Program-made: the position numbers and the translations under genes
The notes under the pieces: model-generated
Database searches by the model: none
Told to the model about the DNA's origin: nothing
What the model saw: only the letters and a program-made list of their open reading frames with translations
DNA from: Melitaea cinxia
Taxonomy: Eukaryota > Arthropoda > Insecta > Lepidoptera > Nymphalidae
Length of the DNA stretch: 64,000 bases
Assembly (NCBI RefSeq): GCF_905220565.1
Contig: NC_059398.1
Coordinates: 2,790,001 to 2,854,000, forward strand
Direction of reading: 5' to 3'
Shown: piece after piece, positions 24,001 to 32,600 of the stretch
Position numbering within the stretch: the stretch's first letter is position 1
How the letters are laid out: the number at the start of each line of letters is the position of its first letter

Positions 24001-25769
24001 ATGTAACCCCCTTGAGGGTTATAGTTAGTCTCGTTTAGAATTAATGTTTAATCTGAAATAATTAATTTAATTTGAAGTTATAGTGGTTTTTAACTTGGTG
24101 AAAAAATGGGGGGCACTATAAAATAATTAATTCTCAAAGTGGGCAGTTGAAAAAATAAGTTTAGGAACCGATGCAATACAGTAACGCGATTGTAGGTATG
24201 TCTGTGGTTGAAACTTTACATAACTGCGAATATAAAGCTTCATCATCGCCATCATCATTATTATTATAAACTCAACTTATAAAATTCATATTTTAAATAT
24301 ACTCATTAAAGATAATTTTCTAAATTAACTATCAAATAAATCATTATAATTTGTGCATATTTAGAATTATAAATGGCAAAATTGTAAACGAATAAAAACC
24401 GACTTTGAGATCCAAAAGTAGTACAACGTAAGTAGCCGAAAAGTAGAATAGTCAAGTAAATACGCGTTATCAAATATTACTCAAAAAGTAACCATAAGAT
24501 CTCATCAAGCAAGCAAGCATCAGCTTTCGATCAAAACGAGAATCATCAAAATCGGTCTATCCAGTGGAAGGTTATGTGGTATAACACAACGAATGCAGAC
24601 GACGCAAAAATGGTTAAGAAAATGCACGTTATCAAAGATTACTCAAAAAGTATCCAGCAGCTGTGTGGCTACGGCATTGAAGAATATAGCCACCCCCATC
24701 TTCTCCCGTGGGTGTCTTAAGAGGCGACTAAGGGATAACACAGTTCCACTACCACCTTGGAACTTATAAAGCTGACCGATGGCGGGATAACCATTCAACT
24801 GCTGGCTTTGAAATATACAGGCCGAAGACGGGCAGTAGCGTCTTCGGTGCGACAAAGTCAGACCTGCGGTCACCATCCCGTCTGCCCAGCGTGGTGACTA
24901 TGGGCAACACATGAGTACACGCCATTTTTGGCGCGAATTTGTGGAAGCCTATGTCCAGCAGTGGACTGCAATAGGCTGAAATGATGATGATGATATCCAT
25001 CAGATCTCGATCAAACTTAGATGGGACTACATGACACGCATCACCTTTCGATTAAAACAAAAATCAAAATCGTTCGATCCACTCAAAAGTTCTGAGGTAA
25101 CATACATAAAAAAAATTCAATCGAATTGTGAACCTACTCCTTATTTGAAGTAGATTAAGTAAACTAAGCTGATGTAGGTACAGCTGGTTAAATTATTGTT
25201 AGTTATGTTCCTTTCCTTTTTGGAAGTCGATTAAAAAAAAAAAACCATAAAGGTTTGTACGGTCGATCAAGAAAGTGGTGTAACAGTTTTGATTTAGTTT
25301 ACTGGTCATCGAAAATTACAAGGTTCGTTATTAAATGATATTACTGAAAGCGACATATATCTAATAATTACGTAAACCTGATTGATAAGTATCCATACGT
25401 CATTATTATAGATGACATTTTAAACTCTATTAGGTATAAATAATATCGTTATCAATAATCAGATAAAGATGGCAATGAAAGTTTTCAGATCGATCTGCAA
25501 GCGAAACTAATCTTTATCACCTATGAATCTGCAAGCGACATTCAACCTTAGGGTGGTACACCGCTTTCTTGACCGACGTACATACAATGCTACAAAATAC
25601 AGTTTACTGTAACAGTTAGACATAATCTATTCGAAACAACTTAATTTTCTAGTTTAATGGCTATTAATGGCATCAAACGAGAAATTTGTATATTGTATTA
25701 ATTATTTTTAAGCACTAATTATTTTTTAAAATATACCAGTTTACTAACCTCATCCTTTTTCTCGACCAT
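11349..25769 (-). CDS. Facilitative sugar transporter, SLC2/GLUT type, complete
   Basis: Eleven exons on the minus strand, phases all agreeing, total 1521 nt (506 aa): 25749-25769, 20552-20698, 19967-20127, 18320-18444, 17878-18018, 16738-16875, 15139-15332, 13842-14054, 12681-12783, 12141-12309, 11349-11457. The protein is a 12-helix major-facilitator transporter of the plasma membrane. Visible SLC2 signatures are GFNIGVVN in helix 1, VGRLLVGLAGG with IVPMYLTELSP after helix 4-5, LPESPKYL after helix 6, QQTSGINAVFYYS in helix 7, GFGLGPIPYFIASEMFEVGPRP in helix 10 and LPETRGKTP after helix 12. QQTSGINA resembles the QLS/QQxSGIN region of glucose-type transporters. The start MVEKKDE is the only Met exon that joins in phase, about 5 kb upstream of exon 2. 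The substrate is probably a hexose; the exact paralogue is uncertain. Confidence 0.93.
11881..12135. repeat. (GT)n / GTGC-rich microsatellite at splice donor of GLUT exon 10
   Basis: A long run of TG dinucleotides with interspersed GC variants occupies the intron between the last two transporter exons. On the coding strand it is an (AC)n tract beginning within about 10 nt after the 5' splice site of the exon ending at 12141. Confidence 0.9.
12395..12555 (-). repeat. Interspersed repeat fragment
   Basis: A diverged member of the family at 7383 and 10640: CTCACCACAGAAATACAACA-TACTTGACAGC and TCAGGCTGGTCCA-ATTATG align with those copies. It lies in the GLUT intron between 12309 and 12681. Confidence 0.5.
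12829..13016 (+). repeat. Dispersed ~190-bp element (GAAGTAAAACTTC ... TCTAAAGCACACTCG)
   Basis: The element starts GAAGTAAAACTTCTTTA, passes GGTGAATGCGTGA-GAGAGCG and ATCGGGC-AGGCGAACGGAAG, and ends ACTTCAGTCGTGTGGTCTAA-GCACACTCG. Five further copies occur at 28578, 38967, 47769 (plus) and 53585, 55281 (minus). It is non-coding; its small size and T-rich end suggest a SINE or non-autonomous element. Confidence 0.8.
13060..13576. mobile_element. MITE copy (CCATAAATTACGTGA ends)
   Basis: The left end GGGGACGTCCATAAATTACG pairs with the right end CGTCTCACGTATTTTATGAACGCC. It belongs to the same family as 6611-6973 but is longer, with internal A/T runs. Confidence 0.65.
13593..13741 (+). mobile_element. 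Short Helitron-like element
   Basis: It starts near TACTAATATTATAAAGCTGA, a 5' end I recognise from lepidopteran Helitrons, and ends GCAGGTAAGCCTGCAGGCCA then CAGCTAG followed by T. The GCAGG/CCTGC hairpin shortly before a CTRR terminus fits a Helitron 3' end. Confidence 0.5.
14423..15055. mobile_element. Diverged MITE copy interrupted by a SINE
   Basis: ATATCCATAAATTACGTCAC at the left and CTCATAAATGTGAC / TCAGTCAATAAATAG at the right resemble the ends of the MITE family. A SINE (14728-14937) has inserted in the middle. The right boundary is uncertain. Confidence 0.4.
14728..14937 (-). mobile_element. tRNA-derived SINE copy
   Basis: Read on the minus strand it has the tRNA-like head at the right (CTGGTGTAGTGGTGAGTGTG and a diverged B-box), and a body with CACGGTGAGCACGTTAAGCA shared with the copy at 6052. 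Confidence 0.65.
15395..15870 (+). pseudogene. LINE reverse-transcriptase C-terminal remnant
   Basis: Adjacent frames encode QFKYLGHIVTEDLKYN, then RANMLARRFARCSTPVKITL and FKAYCTSFYTSSLW, followed after a frameshift by RALLGLPRYCSASSMFAHAG. These are typical of the region C-terminal to the polymerase domain of non-LTR retrotransposon ORF2 proteins. The frame is broken and both ends are missing, so it is a dead fragment. It lies antisense in a GLUT intron. Confidence 0.75.
16944..17266 (-). mobile_element. Non-autonomous Helitron, minus strand
   Basis: The plus strand begins ACTAGCTGACCCGGCAATCG with a GGCAA...TTGCC stem, i.e. on the minus strand a hairpin followed by GTCAGCTAGT. The other end reads TTATATATTAGATAA; on the minus strand this is a TC-type start. 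It is non-coding and typical of lepidopteran Helitron derivatives. Confidence 0.6.
19165..19262 (+). mobile_element. SINE body fragment
   Basis: CGGCTGTTACCTGTAACACA, GTTGTTTACCATAGGAACAG and GACCGTGTGTGTATG match the body of the SINE at 8446. The tRNA-like head is missing. Confidence 0.65.
19325..19965 (+). pseudogene. LINE reverse-transcriptase fragment (Jockey/CR1-like)
   Basis: Frames on the plus strand give QYGFTRGRSTTDAG, CDLSKAFDCVDHGILISKLE, GVPKGSILDPFLFLIYINDL and FADDTSLIF, i.e. the fingers, the DxxKAFD motif, the PxG motif and the catalytic F-A-D-D box of a non-LTR reverse transcriptase. Stops and frame changes interrupt it. It lies in GLUT intron 3, antisense to the gene. Confidence 0.85.
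20283..20510 (+). repeat. Interspersed repeat copy
   Basis: It carries AGAAGTACCTCA, CAGAAGATCACAGC, CCAGAGCTCCTGGGGAGCG, GGTCGGCAACGCGCTTGCGA and GGTGTTGCAGGCATCTATAG. The reverse complement of these words appears at 7383 and 10640. It lies between GLUT exons 2 and 3. Confidence 0.65.
20811..21213. mobile_element. MITE copy
   Basis: The ends GGGGTAGTCCATCAATCACG and CACGTAATTAATGGATGACC are an inverted pair related to 6611-6973. It lies in GLUT intron 1. Confidence 0.7.
21214..22489. other. Part of GLUT intron 1 without recognisable features
   Basis: AT-rich sequence with no repeats or exons that I can support. Confidence 0.5.
22490..22616 (-). other. Orphan hydrophobic open exon candidate in GLUT intron 1
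   Basis: On the minus strand a fair 3' splice site (ATTGCAG at 22617-22623) opens a frame of about 41 residues ending in TGA at 22490-22492. It is strongly hydrophobic (FVAGLSASLALLVIEF then FIFGLTMFAPFVSLTCILL), like one or two membrane helices. It could be an alternative terminal exon, the last exon of a nested gene, or chance. No partner exon was found. Confidence 0.25.
23755..24170. mobile_element. Possible hAT-type non-autonomous element
   Basis: The left end CAGCCTTTCCCAAAGTGGGC and the right region CTCAAAGTGGGCAGTTG resemble the CCCAAAGTGGGCG ends of hAT-like elements. The interior is non-coding. Boundaries and target duplication are not resolved. Confidence 0.4.
24385..25235. mobile_element. 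AAACCGACTT-type repeat with LINE 3' end inserted
   Basis: AATAAAAACCGACTT near 24385 and TTTTTGGAAGTCGATTAAAA near 25225 are words seen in many lepidopteran repeats, as are GTAAATACGCGTTATCAAA and CGATCAAAACGAGAATCAT. Related copies lie at about 26190, 28395, 54105, 58595 and 59930. At 24652-24993 it is interrupted by a LINE 3' end; TATCCA occurs at both sides of that insert and may be its target duplication. Confidence 0.6.
24652..24993 (+). mobile_element. RTE-like LINE 3' end with GAT-repeat tail
   Basis: It contains AGGCGACTAAGGGATAACAC, CGTCTTCGGTGCGACAAAG, GCGTGGTGACTATGGGCAAC and ATGTCCAGCAGTGGACTGCA, and ends GGCTGAAATGATGATGATGAT. Further copies occur at 26667 (minus), 49518 and 62349. 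5' truncation with a trinucleotide tail is typical of RTE-type LINEs. Confidence 0.75.
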
Positions 25770-26666
25770 TATCCCTCGTAAAGTTTGAACTACAAGATCA
25801 ACTGCAATTAAATCATTTACTAAGATTTTACCGCGCACTCGTACACGTGTTCGTTGATGAAAACATTAACTGTAAATGCATCCGCTTCTAGACTTAGTAC
25901 GGAAAGCGATATATTATTTAATTGTTTTATTGTAGCTAAATAATTAGATTATCATTACAGTAACTAGTTAATATTCAACAACTTGTTCGCCTTGAACGTT
26001 ATAACCTCTATCAATAACTGATGGTTTATTATGGCTCGTGTACGAAACAGAACGCAAATGTTCCTTACTAATCAGAAGTACAACGACCTCAAGAGTGTCG
26101 AAATTTACAACTCATTTTAATACGATTATCAGTTACGATTTCAATATGGCAACACTGTTATACAAAGAATAAATTATTGTGTTGCTCGCAAACAAAACAA
26201 AAAACTGACTTCAAACAAGTAATGCAACGTATTGATACTCGAATATTCTCAGTCAATTTATTAGGGCTAACTCATAAAATACTTGTCAGATCTCAAACAA
26301 ATTTAAATGTGACTACAAGACGAGCATCAGCTTTCGATTAAAGAAAAAAAAAACACCAAAATCTGTACACTAAGTAAAAAGTTATGAGGTAACAAACATT
26401 AAAAATACAGTCGAATTGAGAACCTGGAGGTCCTCTTCTGAAGTCGATTAAGAAACTAATCTGATGTACAGTTGGTTAAGTTATTGTTACTTGTGTAAAT
26501 CTTATAAATAAATTCGTTACTCGAGTGTGATTACGTCACGTAGTCGTATGTAAATACACCACAAAACCCGACAGAAGAATTTAACGATTTTGAAAAATCG
26601 GATTTCGATCGTTATAATCGGAAGAGTTTATCGGCTCGTTTCACCGGTTTCTGACAAACGTAGTTT

Positions 26667-26990
26667 CATTTCAGCGTATCCAAAGTCCACTGCTGGACAT
26701 AGGGCTGCACAAGTTTGCGCCAAAAATGGCGTGAACTCATGTGTATTGCCCATAGTCACCACGCTGGGCAGGCGAGTTGGTGACCGCAGGGCTAGCTTTT
26801 ATGGCACCGAATACGCTACTGCCCGTTTTCGACCTGTGTATTTCAAAACTAGCAGTTGGATGGTTATCCCGCCATCGATCGACTTTTTATGTTCCAAGGT
26901 GGTAGTGGAACTGTGTTATCCCTTAGTCGCCTCTTACAACACCCACGGGAAGAGATGAGGTGGCTATATTCTTTACTGCCACACAACAAA
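26667..26990 (-). mobile_element. RTE-like LINE 3' end, minus strand
   Basis: Part of the family is recognisable on this strand (GTCCACTGCTGGACATAGGG, GCCCATAGTCACCACGCTGG, GTTATCCCTTAGTCGCCTC). Minor differences from the copy at 24652 suggest an older insertion. Confidence 0.7.
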
Positions 26991-28577
26991 AAAAGTAGTA
27001 TAGCCAAAAGTTATCTGACGTATAATGCAGTATTATACTGAACAAGCTATATGCCTTAAAAATAAATATAAATTCCAATATGCAAACGTTATCGAAAGAT
27101 AAAAACATTGTATTAAGAAAATATACATATAATACATAAAGTAATATTAGACAGGTGTATTAAACTAGTTATATAGTCTTTGATCTTGAATTATATTTCC
27201 TATTGTTATTAGCTATAATGTCCTTATCAGTCAATGTACATAAGACTAATCAGTTATTTACGATATTGTAAACTGAAAATCTTCCTAGATTTGCAGACTT
27301 GATTTACTTGTATATAATAATTATTAATTATCTACACTAATAAAAATTTGTCCAAATAATTTTGTAGAAGCAATGGAAAGATGATTGAAAGAGGAAAACA
27401 TGGTGTGCCGACCCTACATAAGTGGGATAAGGGCAGGAGATGATGACGTCTAAAAATAATTTTATGAATTTCAAAATTTTATTAAAAGCTCAATATAAAT
27501 TTGAAAGGTGTAAAAAAAGAGGTTGTAAATTTAAAGAGTTTCTAGTCTAGAGTTCTTTAGAAAATTTCCAGCAGCTATAAAAATAGATTTTGATTTTAAA
27601 ATAAATATTTTACGCAAACGAAATCTTGTGACTTAGTGGTTTATATGCCTGGACCCATTCTAGCTAATTTTTTAAAACTTTTTTAATAGTTTGTAGAAGG
27701 TTCTTAACGACGAAAAATTTAAGAAAATTGCGCAGAAAATTCGAAAATTTCAGAAAATGTATCGAATATTTCAAATACACCTGTTTGACGATCGCTTCGT
27801 TTAAATTACAAGAGACAACAAACTTATTTTTATTATTTTATGAAATCAAAGTCCAAAAATAAGCCAATATCGTAGCCAATAAATAACCTTTCTAAATATC
27901 CCTATACTGTTTTGTTGTTTTTTTTTTTTTGTTTTTTAAACATTTTGAAAACGTTAAAGTTAAATTTTTAATAACGTATATATTTTATCATAAAGATTCG
28001 ATTTCCCAGGGTGGACACTTGGACAGACGATTTTAGCAATGCCATGCAATGCAACGATGCTGCTTGGCCATCCAAGAAGAATAAATGTAATCATATCTTC
28101 ACACTAAAAAATCGCACAATGTTGATTAACAAAAACATTGTGAGTGTAAAAAAAAACAAAGACAATGGCCATTTAAATTACGACCTATTTATTTTAAAAT
28201 ATTCCAACTTTCGAACTCAGTTTTAGTCTATTTCATAAATTAAGAATTACCTCTTTTGTAGGTAATTTACTACTAACCCATACTTAAAACAGGAGTCAAT
28301 TGTGTTGTAAATGAGATCGGTTCAACGTATGAATAATGAGATATACGGCAATAATACCTAACTTTGTTTCAATGTGACTATGAATAATTGTTTGCTTGCA
28401 AACGGAAAAAAAACCGACTTCACTTTTACACCGACAAGTAATACAATGTTGGTAGTCGAAAAAATAATCAATTTAATATGTATGTATAACTCAAAAAAAT
28501 AACTCGTCAGATCTCGGACGTCAGAAGGTAAAAGTTATAGAAAAGTATAAAATTAAAAATTCAACTTGCCACTAATT

Positions 28578-28767
28578 GAAGTAAAACTTTTTTACGCACG
28601 CTTGCCTTGGGGAGTAGGGTGGTGAAAGCGTGACGAGAGCGTTGCCAAAAGTGTGATCGTGCGAGGGGAACGGAAATTGAAAGGGAGATATAAGTTAGTG
28701 AAGATAGAAAGAGAGAGAGTTACGTTTCGTAAGTATTACTTCAGTCGTGTGGTCTAAAGCACACTCT
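28578..28767 (+). repeat. Dispersed ~190-bp element copy
   Basis: GAAGTAAAACTTTTTTACGC through TTCAGTCGTGTGGTCTAAAG, matching the copy at 12829 along its length. Confidence 0.8.
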
Positions 28768-29080
28768 TCTTTTTTTTATTGAAGATATTATTTTTTTATC
28801 TATGAATGGAAAATTTGTCTTTGAATGAAAAAAGTATATATATTTTGTAACATACCCAATTATTACTGTGTTCATTCTTTTACCTGTAAAGAGTATGAAA
28901 ATAATACCACAAATATCTTCAATTACAATAATAATAAGCATTAGACAACACATACATATTTAGTCTGTGTCAGCCCTGCACACATGTTTCATAACAAACA
29001 CATGCAATATTTATATAGATCTAAATGCAATAAAAAATGATTAATTGTAATGTAGATTAAGCTAATACTAATCCTCTAAT

Positions 29081-29094
29081 CAACAATTAAGTTT
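29081..29094. repeat. Target-site duplication, left copy
   Basis: CAACAATTAAGTTT here is repeated exactly at 38483-38496, directly flanking the retrotransposon. The last three T bases merge with the T run (reverse of the poly(A) tail), so the true duplication is 11 to 14 bp. Confidence 0.85.
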
Positions 29095-29110
29095 TTTTTT
29101 TTTTTTTTTA

Positions 29111-29521
29111 AATAAAGTTATGTCCACAGGCTTAAAGTGCCCATGCTTTTGTTATTCCGATTTTTAGTTTTATTACTGATCGTTTACTTGTTACACTACT
29201 GCAGCTTACACTAAGAGACCTAATTATTCTATCTTAGTATCCCTAATGCAGACGTGAGTCCACCGACCAAAATTATGCTAAACTTAATCAATTTTAGACA
29301 TACATTAACATTACATTTTAGACATACTTAAGACATAGAATTATATTACGCCTTACTTTAATTATTGTTGTCACTATTATAATAATTATTATTATCTATG
29401 TTTATATATACACTTACTTGCTATCTATAATATATGTACACTTATTGTCTAGCTAACGTATATGTACACTTATGGCCTACTTGGCCTACTTACAATATAC
29501 ACTTAACCTATGTTATTATTA

Positions 29522-29572
<51 letters not shown>

Positions 29573-29623
29573 CTTACTCCTAAGTTTTTTCCTTATACAA
29601 TTTATTCCTACAAGTAAGTTGTG
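29111..29623 (-). other. Retrotransposon 3' UTR with internal A48 tract
   Basis: Just past the ORF2 stop (in element orientation) lie about 50 nt of unique sequence, then 48 consecutive A (T on plus, 29525-29572). About 400 nt of AT-rich sequence follows, in which GTACACTTA / TATGTACACTTATGGCCTAC is repeated several times (about 29400-29500). The second, terminal A run is at 29092-29109. The arrangement suggests either an internal poly(A) of an older 3' end or a fused tail. Confidence 0.75.
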
Positions 29624-32600
29624 CTACAATTTTAACATTTCGAGCACACCCTCAATGACGGCGGCATCCCTGTGGTGAATCGCCATCCTGAGGCTGTGCT
29701 CGAGGATGTCTTTTTCAGAAGTTTCCGCTGCCTTCGTCACAAAGCGACCAATTGCGTCGTCACGGTCGTCGGTGTAATAGACACAGGTGTTGGTATGCCT
29801 AGTCACCGCGACTACAGCGTGCGAGACGCTGTCGTGAATCTTGAGCCTCCTTGTCTTCGTCTGGAGGACAACGACGTCCTCATAGGTCTGGCCCTGCGCC
29901 TCATGGATGGTTAAGACGCGCGATCCCTCACCAGACCCGTATCCCTGGTCAGTCAGCAATCTCTTCTCCTCTTGCGTAAAGACCAGGTACAAGGTCCGGT
30001 CCCTTCCTACAGGAATGCGCGCGCCCGTGAGGCTCTCCACTCGCAAAGATCGGATCTTTGTGCTTGAGCTGTACACGGTCTTGTAAACCTCACTGATGGC
30101 AAAGGCGACGTCTTTGGGGTTACGATGCGTGCATGACAACTCACATGAGATGGTTGTTAACAGGTTTGGTCTGCGGTACCGCATTTCGAACAGGTTGTCC
30201 CTGTCGATGTACGGCAGCTGATTTATATCTCCAATGAGGACTACCTTCTCTGCTCCCGATAGTCGGGCGGCCATTACTATGGCTCCGAAATGGTTCATGA
30301 GGGCTTCGTCCACCGTTAGGCGTTTGATTTTTGAGCCCTCACGGAAACCATTTACCAGCACGGATGCCATAGTGCGCACCTTTTGCTTGGCCTTGTTGCC
30401 ATAGCGGTGCGCCAGTTTTTCCTTTAGGTCTTTGGCCGCCTCGACTGTGGTCGTAATCACGACCTCCGTGTCCTCATCGAAGTCCCTGACTATGCGAGTT
30501 GTCTTACCGCATCCCGGTACACCGTTTATCCACTCCAGCGATGGTAGCCCCCAGGTCACGGACGGTAAACCGGCTTCCCGGTCGCCCGAGATGGTTTTCG
30601 CCATCCGCAGCATCCGGTCGCCCAGCATTACTTTCGTGCATCTGGCCACTACCACCACCGGGTCCCCTTCAGGTGTGTCGAAGGTTTGAGACTCCTCGTC
30701 ACTCCCCTCAGACTCGACCGCGCTCACAAAACCTGCTGTGGTGTTATATGCAGCCATATACCTACCCGACATCTTGCCCTTGAGTATTTGTCGGGTTTTG
30801 CTGTTGTATATGGCTGCTTCGGCTTCCTCGAGTTCCACCTCCAGTAGCCTTTGGTGATCGTACTGGTAGGCCTGCATGATCTTTTTGCAGGTGGCCAGGC
30901 TTACCTCGCGGTTTGCCTTTATTATGGCCAGGAACTCGATTAGGGCGTTCTCTGCATGTTGAAACGGTGTGGACGCAGGTCGAAGTCTTGGTGGTTCTAC
31001 TTGTCCCATATCGGCCCTAGTTCGAGCGGCGAGTGACGCCTCCGGGTGCCTCGGACTGTCGTCTTTGGTGAACCCGCTCAGCGTCCCCGATAGTCGCTCT
31101 CCCTGTCCAGCCTTTTTGGGAGAGGGGTGATGCGGGAGCTTACCTTGTTTCGGGGAGATGGTTGCCTGGATAAAGGTCGCCAATGACATCGAGCTCGGCT
31201 TAGACTCAGGTGCGGCCCTTGCTTTGCGTTGTTCAACCTTCTGGTTCTCGATCTTTTGTTGTAGGCGCTCCGAGCCACTAGGTGCGGGTTCGCTGACAGT
31301 CGGCAATGCAGGGGATGAAGGTGTTTTGGATTTCGGTCTTAAGTAACCAAGATCCTCCCCCCTGTCTTCGTAAACAATGACCTCAATGTTCTTAGAAGCC
31401 ATTAGGCAACCGTACCTATCCGATACGTTGCCTCTATCATAACCGACTCTCATCGAATCGACACTGATTCTTCCGGGGATTCCCCCGGGGATCTCGCCCA
31501 AGCGCTGTAGCCACAAGCTGGACTGCGCGAAGGCGGACGTCTCTCCCCATTCGAAAAGTGCGATCTCTTTGTTTTTCAACCGCAATAAACGATAGGTCGG
31601 GTCGCCCTCCTGCTCTTGCGCTAGCGCTGTGATTTTTGTGCGCTTTATGCTTGTCTTTTGGGTGCTACCGTTTATCAGTAAGGCGAGCCCCGGCGAAATC
31701 GCCAGCTGATTGCGTTCTTCAGAGCGACAGAAGCTTATCCCCATCCTCTCCGTTTCGCTGTCCATGAATAGAGCCACGCATCTGGTCCTAATACCAACTT
31801 CTCCACTTCCGTTCACTTCACTGGGCGAGGATTGTGTCATCCTGCTCTGAGTCGGTTGCGGAGGTGCGTTTTGGTTGGCTCTATTCCTGAACAGGTTCTG
31901 CAGTGAGGAAGACATGGTCCTAGTTATTTGGCCCAGAAGGGTGCGGCCAGGAGACATCCGCGGAGCCGTGATGTTGTCCTGCTGAGTTACTTGTTGGACA
32001 CGGTTTTGTTCTATTTGTGTTTGTGTGTTGTGTGTCTGAGTGTGTGTTGTAAGAACGACGGTGTTGGCATTCTGCGTAGGTGTTAAAGCCAGTGGTGGAG
32101 AAAGCGTGCTGTTCCTCTTTGCGGCTGTATTGACGGCCTTTCTCGCGAATGTGAGGAAGGACGTTCTGCTAGTCTCGCTCTCCAGGATGGTATGGAGCGA
32201 TGGCTGGTCTAATTTAATCTGGAGTTTGAGTTCCAGATCCAGCCTTTCCTTACTGAACCTCGGGCAGCTCAGTATAATATGCAGAACTGTCTCCTCACAA
32301 TTCGGGTCGCAGACGCACGAAGGACTGTCAGTGATGTGGAATCTGTGAAGATACGCCGCAAATCCTCCGTGGCCGGTCAGAATTTGTGTGTCGACAGATG
32401 TTGGTGCCGATTTCCTTACCAGTCTGCGAGCGGTCTTTACATCCGGTAAGAATATTTTCGTGACCGAGCCAGTCTCCGAAGAATTGTATCTGTCTTGCCA
32501 CACCCTGGCAGACGCTTCCCGTATCTGCCTTTTGACATACGAGAGTGGTACTCTGTCGTAGTCAGGTGCCGTCTTTTTCGTTAAAGCCGCCCTTTTGGCT

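Larger units (their letters stand above)
25770..29080. other. Upstream region of GLUT and spacer to the retrotransposon
   Basis: The 5' UTR and promoter of the sugar transporter must lie just above 25769, but no TATA or initiator is distinctive. The rest holds repeats: AAACCGACTT-type pieces (26190-26460, 28395-28570), a minus-strand LINE 3' end (26667-26990) and a dispersed element (28578-28767). No supported exon. Confidence 0.55.

Noticed and set aside
29624..30560. Pif1 helicase of a Helitron as the source of the helicase domain
   Set aside because: There is no Rep/HUH motif, the domain is fused behind RNase H of a LINE, and the motif wording (GVPGCGKTT, GDINQLP, HEAQGQTYEDV) is of the viral SF1 type.
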